Part shown: positions 55,252-64,000 of the stretch, piece after piece
Layout of the letters: every line of letters begins with the position of its first letter
Position numbering within the stretch: position 1 is the first letter of the stretch
Source: Streptomyces naganishii JCM 4654
Lineage (GTDB): Bacteria; Actinomycetota; Actinomycetes; Streptomycetales; Streptomycetaceae
DNA: 64,000 nucleotides
Assembly (NCBI RefSeq): GCF_014650575.1
Contig: NZ_BMVF01000002.1
Location: 434,001 to 498,000, forward strand
Reading direction: 5' to 3'
Notes under the pieces: generated by a model
What the model was told of the DNA's origin: nothing
What the model saw: only the letters and a program-made list of their open reading frames with translations
The model's database searches: none
Position numbers and translations under genes: made by a program

Positions 55252-55376
55252 TCGTCTATTCCGGGGCATCCGGTCCGACGGTTGTGCGGCCAACGACGGT
55301 CGCGCGGTGCACGCGGCGGTGAACCCGCGTACGCCCCTGACCTTGGACATGCCCCGCCCGGAAGGGGTGTACGCGC

Positions 55377-56660
55377 GTGCCCGCACTTGTGCTGCTCGGT
55401 GCTCAGTGGGGTGACGAGGGCAAGGGAAAGGCCACCGACCTGCTCGGTGGCTCGGTCGACTATGTGGTGCGTTACCAGGGCGGCAACAACGCCGGCCACA
55501 CGGTCGTCGTCGGCGACCAGAAGTATGCACTGCATCTGCTCCCTTCCGGAATCCTCTCCCCCGGTTGTACGCCCGTCATCGGAAACGGAGTCGTCGTCGA
55601 CCCGTCGGTCCTGCTCTCCGAGCTGAGCGGTCTGAACGAGCGCGGCGTCGACACGTCGAAGCTGCTGATCAGCGGCAACGCGCACGTCATCACGCCGTAC
55701 AACGTCACCGTCGACAAGGTGACGGAACGCTTCCTCGGCAAGCGCAAGATCGGCACCACCGGCCGCGGTATCGGCCCGACCTACGCGGACAAGATCAACC
55801 GCGTGGGCATCCGGGTGCAGGACCTGTACGACGAGTCGATCCTCACCCAGAAGGTGGAGGCGGCCCTCGACGTCAAGAACCAGATCCTCACCAAGCTCTA
55901 CAACCGCCGCGCCATCGCCGTGGACCAGGTGGTCGAGGAGCTGCTGGGCTACGCCGAGCAGATCAGGCCGTATGTCGCCGACACCGTGCTGGTCCTCAAC
56001 CAGGCCCTGGACGAGAACAAGGTGGTCCTCTTCGAGGGCGGCCAGGGCACGCTGCTCGACATCGACCACGGCACGTACCCCTTCGTCACCTCCTCCAACC
56101 CGACCGCAGGCGGCGCCTGCACCGGGGCCGGCGTGGGCCCGACGAAGATCAGCCGGGTCATCGGCATCCTGAAGGCCTACACGACCCGTGTGGGCTCGGG
56201 GCCCTTCCCGACCGAGCTGTTCGACGAGGACGGCGAGGCGCTGCGCCGCATCGGCGGCGAGCGGGGCGTGACCACGGGCCGCGACCGCCGCTGCGGCTGG
56301 TTCGACGCGGTCATCGCCCGCTACGCCACCCGCGTCAACGGCCTGACCGACTTCTTCCTCACCAAGCTCGACGTCCTCACCGGCTGGGAGCAGATCCCGG
56401 TCTGCGTGGCCTACGAGATCGACGGGCAGCGCGTCGAGGAACTGCCGTACTCCCAGACCGACTTCCACCACGCCAAGCCGGTCTACGAGACCCTGCCCGG
56501 CTGGTCGGAGGACATCACCAAGGCGAAGTCCTTCTCCGACCTGCCGAAGAACGCCCAGAACTACGTCAAGGCGCTGGAGGAGATGTCCGGCGCCCCGATC
56601 TCCGCGATCGGCGTGGGCCCGGGCCGCGACGAGACGATCGAGATCAACTCGTTCCTCTGA
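55377..56660 (+). CDS. purA: Adenylosuccinate synthetase
   Basis: 427 residues. [17 protein letters not shown] (GTP/catalytic loop), [72 protein letters not shown]. It converts IMP and aspartate with GTP to adenylosuccinate, the branch to AMP. GTG 55377 with GGAAGGGG 9 nt upstream. Stands alone between the leader region and a perfect terminator. Confidence 0.98.
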   Translation: MPALVLLGAQWGDEGKGKATDLLGGSVDYVVRYQGGNNAGHTVVVGDQKYALHLLPSGILSPGCTPVIGNGVVVDPSVLLSELSGLNERGVDTSKLLISGNAHVITPYNVTVDKVTERFLGKRKIGTTGRGIGPTYADKINRVGIRVQDLYDESILTQKVEAALDVKNQILTKLYNRRAIAVDQVVEELLGYAEQIRPYVADTVLVLNQALDENKVVLFEGGQGTLLDIDHGTYPFVTSSNPTAGGACTGAGVGPTKISRVIGILKAYTTRVGSGPFPTELFDEDGEALRRIGGERGVTTGRDRRCGWFDAVIARYATRVNGLTDFFLTKLDVLTGWEQIPVCVAYEIDGQRVEELPYSQTDFHHAKPVYETLPGWSEDITKAKSFSDLPKNAQNYVKALEEMSGAPISAIGVGPGRDETIEINSFL

Positions 56661-56688
56661 GCGTCCCTTTCCTGAGGCCCGGGGATCT

Positions 56689-56730
56689 GATGGGATGGCC
56701 GGTGCGGTGAACCCGACCGGCCATCCCATC
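56689..56730 (+). terminator. Terminator of purA
   Basis: A perfect 15-bp stem (GATGGGATGGCCGGT and its complement) with a 12-nt loop, about 30 bp after the purA stop. Confidence 0.88.
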
Positions 56731-56789
56731 GTCTACGGCGCCGAGCGGGATGGGGAGACGACCAGTGTGTCCGTCGTTAAGGAAGCGGG

Positions 56790-57014
56790 ATGCTGCTGAG
56801 ATTCCGAGTGGCCAACGTCCGGTCCCTGCGCGATGAGCAGGAGCTGTCGTTCGTCGCGCCCGAGGACGACGAGAACGAGCTGGCCACGGCGCGCGAGGCG
56901 GAACTCTCCGACGGCAGGCGGCTCCCTGTCCACACCGTCCTCGGCGTCTTCGGGGCGAGCCGGTCCTCACCGAGGACGGCTCCCTGGTGGTGGACGGGTG
57001 CGAGCTGCGCGTGA
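56790..57014 (+). pseudogene. Truncated AAA-family ATPase, N-terminus only
   Basis: MLLRFRVANVRSLRDEQELS then FVAPEDDENELATAREAELSDG...VHTVLGVFGA is the N-terminal strand region of RecF/OLD-like AAA ATPases (ATP-binding DUF-type). The family continues GANxSGKST at this point, but here the sequence changes at about 56955 to that of the next gene and the frame ends nonsensically at 57014. Start has AAGGA upstream. The gene is cut exactly at Walker A. Confidence 0.75.
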
Positions 57015-57733
57015 GGATCAGTGCTCGGCGCCGCCGCATCGGCCTGACCGTGGAGCGGGACAGGACCCTCACCCTGCACGTTCCCCGAGGATGCGAACTC
57101 CGGCGGGTCAGGGAGTTCGTGCGCGGCAGCAGTGCCTGGATCGACGACAAGACGAGGCTCAGCGAGCAACGCCGCCAACTGCACCCGGTCCGTACGCTCC
57201 AGGACGGTGAGATCCACCGGTACCTGGGGCGGGACTACCGCCTGCTCGTCGTTGACGGGGAGGGGTCAGCAGGAGGGGAGCCGTCGCGAGTCAACGCATC
57301 CCCGGTGCGACTGGTCGCGGGAAGGTTGCAGGTGGACAGCTCGGTCGCCGAGAACCCGGCACTCATCCGTGCGGCTCTCGCGGACTGGTATACCCGGGCC
57401 GGGCAGCGCTGGACGCGAGGGCGCCTGCAGCCGTGGGCCGCGCGGATGGACGTCCCTGAGCCGGAGGTCCGCGTGCGCGATCTCGGCCACCGGTGGGGGA
57501 GCTACCGTGCCGGACCGGCGAACGGGATCGTGTCGCTGCACTGGGCCACCTTCCAGTTGCCCATTCACCTGGTCGACTACGTGATCGCGCATGAACTCGC
57601 CCACGCGAAGGTGTCTGGCCATGGCCCCGACTACTGGCGGTTGCTGGGCCGGGCGCTGCCCGAGTGCCGACAGATCAAGGCGGAGCTGGACGAGCTGGGG
57701 CGACGCGTTTGGATGGGCGACCTCTCGACCTGA
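56987..57733 (+). CDS. YgjP-like (M48/SprT-type) metallopeptidase domain protein
   Basis: 248 residues from GTG 56987. VRISARRRRIGLTVERDRTLTLHVP, then VRDLGHRWGSYRAGPANGIVSLHWATFQLPIHLVDYVIAHELAHAKVSGHGPDYW: HELAH is the zinc HExxH motif with a distal His/Glu-type ligand. The family often accompanies type I restriction systems. The frame stays open upstream (EPVLTEDGSLVVDG) into the AAA relic, so the original N-terminus and start were lost by deletion; GTG 56987 or 56990 may now serve. No restriction genes remain here. Confidence 0.8.
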   Translation: MVDGCELRVRISARRRRIGLTVERDRTLTLHVPRGCELRRVREFVRGSSAWIDDKTRLSEQRRQLHPVRTLQDGEIHRYLGRDYRLLVVDGEGSAGGEPSRVNASPVRLVAGRLQVDSSVAENPALIRAALADWYTRAGQRWTRGRLQPWAARMDVPEPEVRVRDLGHRWGSYRAGPANGIVSLHWATFQLPIHLVDYVIAHELAHAKVSGHGPDYWRLLGRALPECRQIKAELDELGRRVWMGDLST

Positions 57734-57883
57734 GTACCAACGGTCGCAGACCTCCGACGGACCGGTCCCAAACTTGCGCGGGCTGGGCCAAAGGCCATCC
57801 CGGCTCAACCGGGAGCGAACGGGAAGGCGCTGCCAGACCCGCTTGGCCGGTTGCCGGAAGGGCCGCCAGAACTTCCAGGTCGG

Positions 57884-58552
57884 TCATGCTCGCGGGTGGC
57901 GATGAACAATGATGTCCCTGACGTCGGCGAGCCACTGGCGCAGGGAGACGCCCTCCGGCGGGGGTTCTCTGAGACCGAGTACTGTGGCCGCTTCGGCGAG
58001 CTCGTCCTCCGTTGAGTTCAGAGTCAGGAATTCCGTGGCTTCTGATGCGGCTTGTGCCACGTCCTCGTGCGGTTCGCCAGTCAGATAGTCCTGCATCGCT
58101 TCCGCATGCGAGTGGTACTCGATTTCGAGACTGTCCTGATAGAAGTAGGCTCCGAGGAAGTGGGCGAGCGCCGGGAAGCGCTCCGTCCATTCCCACGAGG
58201 TCTGCGGCCGGACGGTCGGGTCGGGCGCCGGTGGTGCGGTCAGGAATTGGTTCAGGTGATGGCGAACGACCCTGAGGCAGTCCTCCACGCCCGCTCCCCG
58301 GGGAGGTTGGATGTGGGGCAGAAGGTCGACGTCGTCGGCAATCTCGTCGCTGAAGAGGCCGACTTCGAGCAGGTCGTCGATTTCGCGCAGCGCGGCCGCG
58401 GCTCGGTCAGGGGTGCGGGCCGCTGTGCGCAGGTAGGACTTCAGAGCACGGCCTGGGGCCTCCAGAGTGTCGTCGAAGACCTCGCCGGTTGATTCGTAGG
58501 CGCTGAGGAGGCAGCTCAGTTCGTGGAAGCGATCGTCTGAGAGCGCGGTCAT
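57884..58552 (-). CDS. CdiI-like immunity protein
   Basis: 222 residues. The C-terminal half (FPALAHFLGAYFYQDSLEIEY, AASEATEFLTLNS, EGVSLRQWLADVRDIIVHRH) matches the contact-dependent-growth-inhibition immunity family (CdiI_5-type), acidic as expected of an inhibitor of a basic RNase. The N-terminal half (HELSCLLSAYESTGEVFDDT) may be a second similar unit. It follows the toxin gene by 16 bp and is the last gene of the operon. Confidence 0.75.
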   Translation of the reverse strand: MTALSDDRFHELSCLLSAYESTGEVFDDTLEAPGRALKSYLRTAARTPDRAAAALREIDDLLEVGLFSDEIADDVDLLPHIQPPRGAGVEDCLRVVRHHLNQFLTAPPAPDPTVRPQTSWEWTERFPALAHFLGAYFYQDSLEIEYHSHAEAMQDYLTGEPHEDVAQAASEATEFLTLNSTEDELAEAATVLGLREPPPEGVSLRQWLADVRDIIVHRHPRA

Positions 58553-58568
58553 GTGTCCCTGGCCGGTT

Positions 58569-59852
58569 CTAGGAAGGGTAGGAAGTCAGGACTCGGTAGC
58601 CGAGAGAAGCAGTCGGGTCGCGCTTGAGGACGACCGTCGCGCCGTCGACCCATTCTGGCGGGAGGCCGTTGCGAAAATTGTATCGACCCAGGCTCAGGCC
58701 GGTGTTTTCGCCAAGGTCTTCCACTACGAAGGCTTCCTTGGGTGATCTCTTCGGACTGTTCAGCCAAGCTTCGACCTGCTTTTGACGCTTCAAAAGTACG
58801 GCGTCGGTGAACTTCTGGGCGGACTCCTCGTCGATGTAGCGGGAGGCCGTGTTGAGTTTCGGGTTGGCGCGAAGCCGGGCCCGTAGATCTCGTGTGGTCA
58901 CGGCAACGTGCTTCGCCAGCGTATGGGGCTTCGACTTGGCCGTGCCCTGGCCTTCGTCGCCCGCCAGGTCGGCTCGGTACTTCGGATTGACCGCTCCTTT
59001 TCGTTTGCTGCGCGGCCATGCGTTGGGTTCCCCGTCTCCCTTGATGAGCAGGCCGAGGTCGTCGAGAGCGGGCCCCGTTCCATCGGGCATGGCCAACGCG
59101 GGACTGAGCGAGGGCAGTTGGACGCCATCGAGCAGCTCCGTGAAGCCGCCTGCGTCACGTGCGGCCCGGACAGTTGCACCGCCCCCGCCGAACGCGCCGC
59201 CCAGGAAGGCTCCGTAGAGTGCGGCCTCATGTGCCTCGTCGAGGCTGAGTCCTCCCTTCTGCTCGCCCAGGGCGATGGACACAGGCTGGGTGACGGCGAG
59301 ATCCACGGTGATGGACTCGACGCCTCCGAAAGCTGCGGTGGCCAAGGTGGTGCCCGCGATGGCGGCGATCTCCTCGGTCACCGCGACACCCAGGCCGGCG
59401 GCGAGTTCCGTGACCGTGGCCGCCGCCGCTACTGCCGCCCCCTCCGAGATGCCCGCGGTGAAGATGGCCAGGGCGGTGCCGGCGACGAGCGTGGCGCCGA
59501 CGATCTCCAGTTCGTGTTCCAGCTTCTTCTTCGCCCCGTGCACGGCGTCCGCGTACGCGTCGAGCGCCTTGGCCATGTCGCGGGCAGCGTCGGCCAGGTC
59601 CTTCAGCCAGCCGTGCCCGTCGTGGTAGTAGCGGCGCCAGAACGGGTCGTCGAAGGCGGAGATGGCCTCGCCCTTGTTGTGCTCGATGATGGACCGGGCC
59701 GCCTTGTTGGCACCGGCCGTGACATCGTCGACGTCGTCGGCGAAGTCCCGCCACGTCTTTGCCGCATCCCTGAGCCCACCCTCATCGGCAGCCGGCCACC
59801 ACATGCCGGTCATGTCCTGGACGACCTTGCGGGCCTTGTCCGCGACACTCAC
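58569..59852 (-). CDS. Polymorphic toxin with CDI-type RNase A-like C-terminus
   Basis: 427 residues. N-terminal ~110 residues are a WXG100/LXG-like helical hairpin (MTGMWWPAADEGGLRDAAKTW ... FWRRYYHDGHGWLKDLADAARDMAKALDAYA), residues 115-215 are hydrophobic and Gly/Ala-rich, and the C-terminal ~115 match the bacterial RNase A-like CDI toxin: HTLAKHVAVTTRDLRARL, AQKFTDAVLLKRQKQVEAWL, GYRVLTSYPS, with catalytic His/Lys/Arg candidates in HTLAKH. GTG start in the stop of the WXG gene. Likely exported by a type VII system. Confidence 0.8.
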   Translation of the reverse strand: MSVADKARKVVQDMTGMWWPAADEGGLRDAAKTWRDFADDVDDVTAGANKAARSIIEHNKGEAISAFDDPFWRRYYHDGHGWLKDLADAARDMAKALDAYADAVHGAKKKLEHELEIVGATLVAGTALAIFTAGISEGAAVAAAATVTELAAGLGVAVTEEIAAIAGTTLATAAFGGVESITVDLAVTQPVSIALGEQKGGLSLDEAHEAALYGAFLGGAFGGGGATVRAARDAGGFTELLDGVQLPSLSPALAMPDGTGPALDDLGLLIKGDGEPNAWPRSKRKGAVNPKYRADLAGDEGQGTAKSKPHTLAKHVAVTTRDLRARLRANPKLNTASRYIDEESAQKFTDAVLLKRQKQVEAWLNSPKRSPKEAFVVEDLGENTGLSLGRYNFRNGLPPEWVDGATVVLKRDPTASLGYRVLTSYPS

Positions 59853-60202
59853 CGGCCGTCGCCCTTCGGGTCATGGTCGACATGGATTCGGCTGAACATG
59901 CCGCGGATCAGCTCTTCGTTGTCGATATGGCCGTCCGCCATGTCGACCATGGCCTCGTGAATGCCGGCCAGACCGTCGACCAGGATCTGGGCAGCGCTCT
60001 CGATCCGCTTGACGTGCGGGCCGTATACCTTGTGGAACTTCTCGCCCTGCTCGTCGTCACCCCAAGGCGCTCCGGCCGCGGCGAGCCCGTGCTTCAGCTT
60101 GGTGAGGGCCTGTGCAAGAGCAACGCTCTGATGGCCGAAGTGCGGCGCTGTCGCCTTCAGATCTGCGAGCTTGATGTCGAGTATCTCGCCACTCTCACCC
60201 AT
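59849..60202 (-). CDS. WXG100-like secretion partner
   Basis: 117 residues. EILDIKLADLKATAPHFGHQ, LTKLKHGLAAAGAPWGDDEQGEKFHKVYGPHVKRIESAAQILVDGL: two helices joined by APWGDDEQG, the WxG turn of ESAT-6-like proteins, then a more variable C-terminal arm. It probably pairs with the toxin's N-terminal hairpin for type VII export. First gene of the three-gene operon, overlapping the toxin GTG by four bases. Confidence 0.75.
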   Translation of the reverse strand: MGESGEILDIKLADLKATAPHFGHQSVALAQALTKLKHGLAAAGAPWGDDEQGEKFHKVYGPHVKRIESAAQILVDGLAGIHEAMVDMADGHIDNEELIRGMFSRIHVDHDPKGDGR

Positions 60203-60561
60203 GACTTGATGTTCTCCCCGCCCGTTGACTGCCCGGTTGTTCGACCCTAACTGTCGATCACTTCTTCACCACCGCATGGAGCAAAAGGGCGGGCAAAGGC
60301 GTGTCGGCCGACCGTGAGCTCTCTCACGCTCAATGGGCGTGACGCTGGTGAGTGGGCCCTGCCGCGGGCAAGGCCGAACCTGTTCCAGTTGTCCCTTCGG
60401 CGGGCGCTCCTGTGCCGGTGACGTTTCTGGCTCACTCTTGACCTGGACATGGGCATTTTCTGGTTCCCGGCCTCGGCGGCGCACGAGGACGATCTACGCG
60501 GGTAGCCCCGCCGCGCGGCCCGCCATCCACTCGCGCCTACGCCAGTCCTCAGGAGCTCAGC
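60203..60561. other. Divergent intergenic region
   Basis: 359 bp between the toxin operon and the 5'-nucleotidase gene; no gene is visible. It includes the promoter of the nucleotidase (TTGACC near 60437 could be a -35 box, but no fitting -10 was found). Confidence 0.3.
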
Positions 60562-62376
60562 ATGCCCCTAAGTCCCATGAACCGCCGGGAGTTCGTCAAG
60601 AAGTCGGCCGTCACCGGGGCGGCCGTCGCCGCCGCCGGGCCCCTCGCGGCGGCCCCCGCCCGGGCGGCCGAGCAGGAGCACGGACACGGCCACGGGCACC
60701 GACCCCGCACCTGGTCCTTCTCCATCCTCGGGACCACCGATCTGCACAGTCACGTCTTCGACTGGGACTACTACAAGGACGCGGCCTACACCGACAAGGC
60801 CGGCAACTCCGTGGGGGTGGCGCGGGTCGCCACGCTCGTGAAGCAGCAGCGGGAGGAGAAGGGGGAGGAGCGGGTACTGCTCGTCGACGCCGGGGACATC
60901 ATCCAGGGCACCTCGCTGGCCTACTACTTCGCCCGCGTCGATCCCATCACCGACGGCGTCAGGCACCCCATGGCCGTCGCCATGAACCACATGCGCTACG
61001 ACGCCGCCGCCCTCGGCAACCACGAGTTCAACTACGGCATCGACGTGCTGCGGAAGTTCGAGAGCCAGTGCCGTTTCCCGCTGCTCGGCGCGAACGCGCT
61101 GGACGCGAAGACCCTGCGGCCCGCCTTCCGCCCGTACACCGTGAAGCGGATCCGCGTCCCCGGCGCCCCCGACATCAAGGTCGGCATCCTCGGCCTGACC
61201 AACCCGGGCATCGCCCTGTGGGACAAGGACAACGTCAGCGGCAGGATGGTCTTCCCGGGGCTGGTGGAGCAGGCCAGGAAGTACGTGCCGCGGCTGCGCG
61301 CGCTGGGATGCGACGTCGTGTTCCTGACCGACCACTCCGGCCTGGACGGGTCGTCCTCGTACGGCGACGAACTGCCGTACGTCGAGAACGCCTCCAACCT
61401 CGTCGCCGAGCAGGTCCCCGGCATCGACGCGATCCTCGTCGGCCACACCCACGTGGAGGTGCCGTCGTACACCGTCAAGAACGCGGAGACCGGTGAGGAT
61501 GTGCTGCTCTCCGAGCCCTACTGCTGGGGTTACCGGCTGAGCGTCTTCGACTTCGAGGTCGAGCTGCACTGCGGCCGGTGGCGGGTCACCGGCAAGACGG
61601 CGCGGACCCTCAACCCCAACACGGTGGACGAGGACCCGGAGATCAAGCGGCTGCTGGAGGCCGACCACGAGCTGGTCGTGAAGTACGTCAACACCCCGGT
61701 CGGCACCTGCACCCAGGACCTCTCGGCGGCCGAGTCCTGCTGGAAGGACGTGCCGATCATGGACTTCATCCACAAGGTGCAGTCGGACACCGTGAAGGCC
61801 GGGCTGTCCGCGGCCGACGCGGCGCTGCCGCTGATCTCGGTCGCCGCGCCCTTCAGCCGCACCGCCGACATCCCCCAGGGCAACGTCACCATCAAGGACA
61901 TCGCCGGGCTCTACATCTACGACAACACCCTCTACGGCAAGAAGCTCACCGGCGCCCAGCTCAAGGACTACCTGGAGTACGCGGCGAAGTACTACCACCA
62001 GGTGCCCGCCGGCACGAAGGTCGACACCGCCACCCTGACGAACGCCAACAACTTCTGGGACTACATGTACGACACCGCCGCCGGCGTCGACTACGAGATC
62101 GACATCGCGCAGCCCGAGGGGTCGCGCATCAAGAACCTCACGTACAAGGGCGCACCCGTCGCCGACGACCAGGTCTTCGTCGTGGCCGTCAACAACTACC
62201 GTGCCAACGGCGGCTCCGGCTATCCGCACATCGCCTCGGCCGCGATCGCCTACAGCTCCACCAACGAGATCCGCCAGCTGATGATCGACTACGTGACCGC
62301 GAAGAAGACCCTCGACCCGGCCGACTTCGCCGACGTCAACTGGCGGCTGACCCAGGACGGCACCCCGGTGTTCTGA
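60562..62376 (+). CDS. Tat-exported 5'-nucleotidase/2',3'-cyclic phosphodiesterase-like
   Basis: 604 residues. Twin-arginine signal MNRREFVKKSAVTGAAVAAA, then a His-rich stretch (EHGHGHGHRP). Metallophosphatase: ILGTTDLHSHVFDWD, LLVDAGDIIQG, ALGNHEFNYG, FLTDHSG, VGHTHVEVP; C-terminal nucleotidase domain: DIPQGNVTIKDIAGLYIYDNTLY, LKDYLEYAAKYY, NNYRANGGSGYPHI. It dephosphorylates extracellular nucleotides. Ribosome-binding site AGGAGC; ATG 60562 or the internal ATG six codons later. Confidence 0.92.
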   Translation: MPLSPMNRREFVKKSAVTGAAVAAAGPLAAAPARAAEQEHGHGHGHRPRTWSFSILGTTDLHSHVFDWDYYKDAAYTDKAGNSVGVARVATLVKQQREEKGEERVLLVDAGDIIQGTSLAYYFARVDPITDGVRHPMAVAMNHMRYDAAALGNHEFNYGIDVLRKFESQCRFPLLGANALDAKTLRPAFRPYTVKRIRVPGAPDIKVGILGLTNPGIALWDKDNVSGRMVFPGLVEQARKYVPRLRALGCDVVFLTDHSGLDGSSSYGDELPYVENASNLVAEQVPGIDAILVGHTHVEVPSYTVKNAETGEDVLLSEPYCWGYRLSVFDFEVELHCGRWRVTGKTARTLNPNTVDEDPEIKRLLEADHELVVKYVNTPVGTCTQDLSAAESCWKDVPIMDFIHKVQSDTVKAGLSAADAALPLISVAAPFSRTADIPQGNVTIKDIAGLYIYDNTLYGKKLTGAQLKDYLEYAAKYYHQVPAGTKVDTATLTNANNFWDYMYDTAAGVDYEIDIAQPEGSRIKNLTYKGAPVADDQVFVVAVNNYRANGGSGYPHIASAAIAYSSTNEIRQLMIDYVTAKKTLDPADFADVNWRLTQDGTPVF

Positions 62377-62413
62377 CCGCCGGCCGCCCCCGGCCCATCC
62401 CGAAGACGGCCCG

Positions 62414-63064
62414 TCAGCTGAAGACGATCATCGAGCCCTGGGCCAGGCTCCGGGTCGCCGCCGCGTGCAGCCCCAGCCAGACGTGGCGTTCGCGGGCGAA
62501 GGGGCTCGGGTCGTACGGGGCCGGGGCCGCCGGCTGCTCCAGTTCCGTGGGGCCCGCCGGCGGCTCCGGCGGCGCCGGGGGGTTGGCCGGGTCGATGCCG
62601 AGGGAGGGCGCCACCTGCTCCAGCTCCCGCAGCAGCGCCTGCGAGGACCCCAACGGACCGCCGCCCGCGAGCAGTTCGTCGTTGGACAGGGGCCGCGGGA
62701 AGTCCAGGGGCACGTAGGCGCCCGCGTGGTCGTAGTGCCAGACCAGGTGCGACTGCTGGGCCGTCGACTCGAACATCTCCAGCAACTGCTCGTAGTCCCC
62801 GCCCAGTTCGTCCACCGGCGTCAGCGGCAGACCGCACACCTGGAGGAGATGGGCGCGGCGCAGGAAGTGCAGGGCGTCGTAGTCGAAGCCGGCCACCGGC
62901 GCCACCTCGCCGGACAGGCCCGGCATGTACTGGTACACCGGCACCGGCGGGAGCCCGTTCTCGGCGAGCACCTTGTTGTACTGCGCGAGTTCCTCGGCGA
63001 ACGGGTTGTCGGGGGTGTGGCACAACACGTCGACGAGCGGTACCAGCCACAGGTCACAGGCCAA
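62414..63064 (-). CDS. Conserved hypothetical protein
   Basis: 216 residues from a TTG start with GAGGAG 10 nt upstream: MACDLWLVPLVDVLCHTPDN, FAEELAQYNKVLAENGLPPVPVYQYMPG, FDYDALHFLRRAHLLQV, GDYEQLLEMFESTAQQSHLVWHYDHAGAYVPLDFP, then Pro/Ala-rich linker and a C-terminal ARERHVWLGLHAAAT. No family recognised; no signal peptide. Follows the truncated membrane protein gene on the same strand after 72 bp. Confidence 0.7.
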   Translation of the reverse strand: MACDLWLVPLVDVLCHTPDNPFAEELAQYNKVLAENGLPPVPVYQYMPGLSGEVAPVAGFDYDALHFLRRAHLLQVCGLPLTPVDELGGDYEQLLEMFESTAQQSHLVWHYDHAGAYVPLDFPRPLSNDELLAGGGPLGSSQALLRELEQVAPSLGIDPANPPAPPEPPAGPTELEQPAAPAPYDPSPFARERHVWLGLHAAATRSLAQGSMIVFS

Positions 63065-63136
63065 AGAGGGCTCCTCGCATAGAGCAGGGCGTCGTGCGTC
63101 CGGGGGAGTGTAGAGCGTAGTCGGTCGCGGTCCGGG

Positions 63137-64000
63137 TCAGCTCCCCTCGTGCGGGCCCCTCCGGGCGGGATCCCGCTCGTGCAGGTCCCATACCCACACC
63201 CCGCCGGTCCACTTGCCCTCCCGGCCCACCAGCTCGGTGACGACCTTGCGCAGCCGGTCGTCGTTGTCCTGCGGTACGAGGACGAGGGCGCCCGCGTGCC
63301 AGTAGGCGAAGTCCTGCCGCGCCCGGGCCCGCCAGCCGGCGTCGATGACGGGCGCGGAGCCGGTGTAGCGCACGTCCCGCAGCATGTCGGAGGTGTAGCG
63401 GGGGGCGGCGCCGTAGATGCCGGCGCGGTCGGGGCCGTAGGGTCCGTTGAAGTAGCCGCCGGGCAGCCTGAAGCCGAGGTGGGCCGCCGTCTGCCAGTGC
63501 AGCGCCTCGGCCGCGCCCGGGTCGGGCAGTGGCACCGGCACGAGCGACTCGCCCTCGTGGACGTACGGCTTCCACATCCCCTCGGTGAAGAAGCGCGGCA
63601 CCGGGACCCGGTCCACCGCCTTCAGCGGCGCCGGGATGACCGGGAGCAGCGCGAGGGCGACGGCCAGCAGACCGCCGTAGAGGGTGGTGACCGCGCGGGC
63701 CGAGGCGAGCCGTTCCAGCGCCAGGGCGAGCAGCATGCCGAGCGCTGGCGCGCAGATCATCGCGACCCGGCCCTCGATGACCGACTCGAAGAGCGGCTTG
63801 TCCGCGAGCAGTGCCCACGGGCCGGGGTAGACCGTGTCGGTCAGCGGGAGGCGGAACTTCGGGCCGAGCGAGAGCAGGGCCGCGCCGGCCGCCGTCACCG
63901 CCAGCGCCCTGACCAGCGGCCGCTCCCACAGCCGTACGGCGATCGCCAGGGCGAGCAGGGCCAGGGGCCAGCCGTAGAAGGCGTTCTGCTCGGTCGGGTT
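63137..64000 (-). CDS. Integral membrane protein, C-terminal part (truncated by window edge)
   Basis: The frame is open to the right edge (…AFYGWPLALLALAIAVRLW…), so the start is outside. At least three membrane segments lie before residue ~150 of the visible part; the rest is an extracytoplasmic domain (HWQTAAHLGFRLPGGYFNGPYGPDRAGIYG, LVLVPQDNDDRLRKVVTELVG, VWVWDLHERDP). It resembles glycosyltransferase-type multispanning proteins with an outer C-terminal domain; function unknown. GTG 63898 is an internal codon. Confidence 0.75.
   Translation of the reverse strand, partial: NPTEQNAFYGWPLALLALAIAVRLWERPLVRALAVTAAGAALLSLGPKFRLPLTDTVYPGPWALLADKPLFESVIEGRVAMICAPALGMLLALALERLASARAVTTLYGGLLAVALALLPVIPAPLKAVDRVPVPRFFTEGMWKPYVHEGESLVPVPLPDPGAAEALHWQTAAHLGFRLPGGYFNGPYGPDRAGIYGAAPRYTSDMLRDVRYTGSAPVIDAGWRARARQDFAYWHAGALVLVPQDNDDRLRKVVTELVGREGKWTGGVWVWDLHERDPARRGPHEGS

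Overview
The window is a piece of a very high G+C actinobacterial chromosome, almost certainly Streptomyces. Pointers are the strong third-position G/C bias, frequent GTG (and some TTG) starts, many four-base gene overlaps, a complete HspR/HAIR heat-shock circuit, a sortase-E type LAXTG surface protein, leaderless-looking promoters, and a gene order (dnaK-grpE-dnaJ-hspR, clpB, fda/pyrE, tryptophan dioxygenase/kynureninase, CYP107U-like P450, purA) that I recall from the conserved core of the S. coelicolor chromosome. No phage, insertion sequence or CRISPR array is visible.

Layout. 1-5.3 kb is accessory: the tail of a cell-wall-anchored protein, a VapBC-type toxin-antitoxin pair, two secreted proteins (a metallophosphatase and an FG-GAP/VCBS repeat protein), two gene relics and a tRNA-Gly(CCC). 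5.5-11 kb holds dcd, a phosphoribosyltransferase, a Yip1-like membrane protein, an ABM-domain protein and an EtfD-like membrane Fe-S oxidoreductase. 11-17 kb holds a MraY/WecA-family protein with degraded catalytic motifs and the dnaK operon with its own repressor. 17-22.7 kb holds an orphan sugar-binding lipoprotein, three paralogous LuxR-type regulators, a 67-residue exported peptide and a Rieske-derived small protein. clpB (22.8-25.4 kb) carries a third HAIR site, so the chaperone operon and clpB form one regulon.

26-41 kb is mostly housekeeping: YbjN protein, PIG-V-like mannosyltransferase, aminotransferase, His/Gly/Cys repeat protein, DUF2617, membrane spermidine synthase, a two-component system, a CoxG-like protein, aldose epimerase, pyrE, class II aldolase, an MFS exporter and DUF3151. 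41.4-44.7 kb encodes the three steps from tryptophan to anthranilate (dioxygenase, kynureninase, formamidase-like hydrolase). 44.9-49.4 kb is a hydrolase/acyltransferase pair followed by a DesK-like two-component system; both transcription units have the same 16-bp element at the same distance from a candidate -10 box. Then come a P450, an ABC-2 exporter with a divergent GbsR/MarR-like regulator around a perfect palindrome, a diacylglycerol-kinase-like protein, and purA with a hairpin in its leader.

56.7-60.2 kb is an accessory island: a deletion scar that joins the N-terminus of an AAA ATPase to a YgjP-like metallopeptidase gene, then a three-gene operon (WXG100-like protein, polymorphic toxin with a CDI-type RNase A-like C-terminus, CdiI-like immunity protein). 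The window ends with a Tat-exported 5'-nucleotidase, a conserved hypothetical protein and a truncated membrane protein.

Best candidates for undescribed biology: the LuxR triad with its exported peptide and ligand-less Rieske-like protein; the paired CCGTAGTACCTGAGAG promoters; the WXG100/RNase toxin-immunity operon; and the catalytically degenerate MraY/WecA paralogue.
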